A stretch of 6,611 nt of DNA from an uncultured Roseburia sp. GTDB taxonomy: Bacteria; Bacillota; Clostridia; Lachnospirales; Lachnospiraceae. Positions 5,341 through 6,611 of this stretch are shown here, piece by piece (within the stretch, counting starts at the first letter, position 1; every line of letters starts with the position of its first letter). The translations under genes were made by a program, and so were the position numbers. The notes under the pieces were generated by a model. That model ran no database searches. It had not been told where the DNA came from and saw nothing but the letters and a program-made list of their open reading frames with translations. The stretch covers positions 1-6,611 of the forward strand of contig CAKRCJ010000122.1 in NCBI GenBank assembly GCA_934307185.1. The letters run 5' to 3'.

Positions 5341-6611
5341 TTAACGTTTACATTTTGTAGCAGCTTCAATAAAGCCTTTAAATAATGGATGAGGTCTGTT
5401 TGGTCTTGATTTTAATTCCGGATGTGCCTGTGTTGCGATAAACCAAGGATGCTCTGGAATTTCAATCATTTCGACGATACGGCCGTCCGGGGAGGTTCCG
5501 CAGAGCTTCATGCCTTTTTCAGTCAGGGCAGAGCGGAAATCATTATTTACCTCATAACGGTGACGGTGACGCTCTTCGATATTTTCTGTTCCATATAATT
5601 CATAGGCTTTTGAGGTTTTGTCTAAAATACATGGATAAGAACCAAGTCTCAAAGTTCCGCCGATATCTTCTACACCATTCTGGTCTGGCATTAAGTCGAT
5701 GACAGGGTGCGTGGTATTCGGGTCTAACTCAATACTGTGTGCATCGTTAAAACCGCAGACATGTCTTGCAAATTCAATAATTGCAACCTGCATACCAAGA
5801 CACAGACCAAGGTAAGGAACATTGTGCTCACGGGCATACTGTGCAGCAAGAATTTTTCCTTCCACACCACGGGAGCCAAATCCGCCAGGGACTAAAATAC
5901 CGGAGACATCACCTAAATATTCGTCGATATTTTCAGGGGTGAGATCCTCAGAGTCAACCCATTTGATATCGACAGTCGCACGTTCTGCAATTCCACCGTG
6001 TTTTAACGCTTCTACAACAGAAATATAAGCGTCATGCAGTGCAATATACTTTCCGACTAAGGCAACTTTTACTTCTTTATTTGGATGGCGGAGCGCATCT
6101 ACCATTGCTTCCCAGTCTTTTAAATCAGGTTCTGGGCAATCTAAATGTAAGGCTTCGCATGCAACCTTTGCAAGATTTTCTTTCTCCATTGCAAGAGGTG
6201 CTTCGTATAAGTATTCCACATCCAGATTTTGTAATACATGGCTGTTTGGAACATTACAAAACAGTGCAATTTTATCTTTTAAGCTCTGGTCTAACTCATG
6301 TTCGGAGCGGCAGACGATAATATCCGGCTGGATACCCATTCCCTGTAATTCCTTTACAGAAGCCTGGGTAGGTTTTGTCTTTAATTCGCCGGAGGCTTTT
6401 AAATATGGGATAAGGGTTACATGAATGAGGATTGCGTTTTCGTGTCCGACTTCATGCTGGAACTGACGGATTGCCTCAAGGAAAGGCTGGCTTTCGATAT
6501 CTCCGACGGTTCCACCGACTTCAATAATTGCGATATGTGTCTCATCGGAAGTGAAATTGCGGTAAAAACGGCTCTTGATCTCATTGGTAATGTGCGGAAT
6601 AACCTGAACGG
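5341..6611 (-). CDS. pyrG: CTP synthase (glutamine-hydrolysing), N-terminus outside window
   Basis: CTP synthase converts UTP, ATP and glutamine to CTP, the last step of de novo pyrimidine nucleotide synthesis, in the cytosol. About 422 residues are visible of a protein usually near 535; roughly the first 110, including the N-terminal P-loop, lie past the right edge. The frame is open from the edge to the TAA at 5341-5343; an internal ATG at 6337-6339 is not the start. The amidoligase domain shows [23 protein letters not shown] and the nucleotide-binding GELKTKPTQ. The C-terminal class I glutamine amidotransferase domain shows [12 protein letters not shown], the nucleophile elbow LGLCLGMQ (Cys codon 5800-5802) and [16 protein letters not shown] with catalytic His (5422-5424) and Glu (5416-5418). 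The triad is complete. The gene converges on the flotillin gene and shares its terminator. No attenuator can be assessed because the promoter is outside. Confidence 0.98.
   Translation of the reverse strand, partial: VQVIPHITNEIKSRFYRNFTSDETHIAIIEVGGTVGDIESQPFLEAIRQFQHEVGHENAILIHVTLIPYLKASGELKTKPTQASVKELQGMGIQPDIIVCRSEHELDQSLKDKIALFCNVPNSHVLQNLDVEYLYEAPLAMEKENLAKVACEALHLDCPEPDLKDWEAMVDALRHPNKEVKVALVGKYIALHDAYISVVEALKHGGIAERATVDIKWVDSEDLTPENIDEYLGDVSGILVPGGFGSRGVEGKILAAQYAREHNVPYLGLCLGMQVAIIEFARHVCGFNDAHSIELDPNTTHPVIDLMPDQNGVEDIGGTLRLGSYPCILDKTSKAYELYGTENIEERHRHRYEVNNDFRSALTEKGMKLCGTSPDGRIVEMIEIPEHPWFIATQAHPELKSRPNRPHPLFKGFIEAATKCKR

Noticed and set aside
5341..6339. Reading CTP synthase as a 332-residue protein that starts at 6339
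   Set aside because: The frame continues upstream to the window edge with typical CTP synthase motifs such as [11 protein letters not shown] and KTKPTQ, so the ATG is internal and the gene is simply cut by the window.
6358..6372. KPTQASV in CTP synthase where E. coli has KPTQHSV
   Set aside because: This position is not invariant in the family (human CTP synthase has Asn), and the nucleotide-contacting KTKPTQ is intact, so it is not evidence of altered function.

Overview
The window looks like chromosomal DNA of a low-GC Gram-positive anaerobe, most likely a Lachnospiraceae or related Clostridia member. The evidence is the A/T-rich intergenic DNA, strong AGGAGG-type ribosome binding sites, a cell-wall surface protein with a Gly/Ser/Thr/Asp/Asn repeat stalk and a C-terminal membrane anchor of the type common in that family, a YibE/F membrane protein, and an AT-rich gene set with short operons. 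Genus and species cannot be read from this sequence alone.

Layout. (1) Positions 1-869 hold the 3' part of a surface protein: a 48-bp (16-residue) tandem repeat, a globular beta-rich domain and a sortase-like anchor. Five bases after its stop comes the coding region of a YibE/F-family multipass membrane protein (to 2030); its ribosome binding site overlaps the stop of the surface gene, so the two look like one transcript. (2) Positions 2031-2320 contain a short minus-strand remnant of a membrane protein C-terminus, followed by a weak promoter candidate with a small palindrome. (3) Positions 2321-3439 encode a two-CBS-domain protein and a HAD-family phosphatase as a two-gene operon, closed by a near-perfect intrinsic terminator that includes the last codons of the HAD gene. 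(4) After a 222-bp gap with a TATAAT box, a 7-bp inverted repeat and a strong ribosome binding site comes a monocistronic flotillin (3662-5173). (5) A bidirectional terminator separates it from a convergent CTP synthase gene (pyrG), which enters from the right edge and lacks only its N-terminal part.

Functional picture. Surface protein, YibE/F protein and flotillin all act at the envelope; the CBS and HAD proteins are cytosolic and their ligand and substrate are unknown; CTP synthase is core nucleotide metabolism. I see no mobile element, CRISPR array, RNA gene or clear novel defence or biosynthetic system. The points most worth a second look are the surface-protein/YibE-F pairing, the flotillin without an adjacent NfeD partner and with a palindrome between promoter and start, the CBS-HAD pair, and the decayed gene fragment at 2033-2146.
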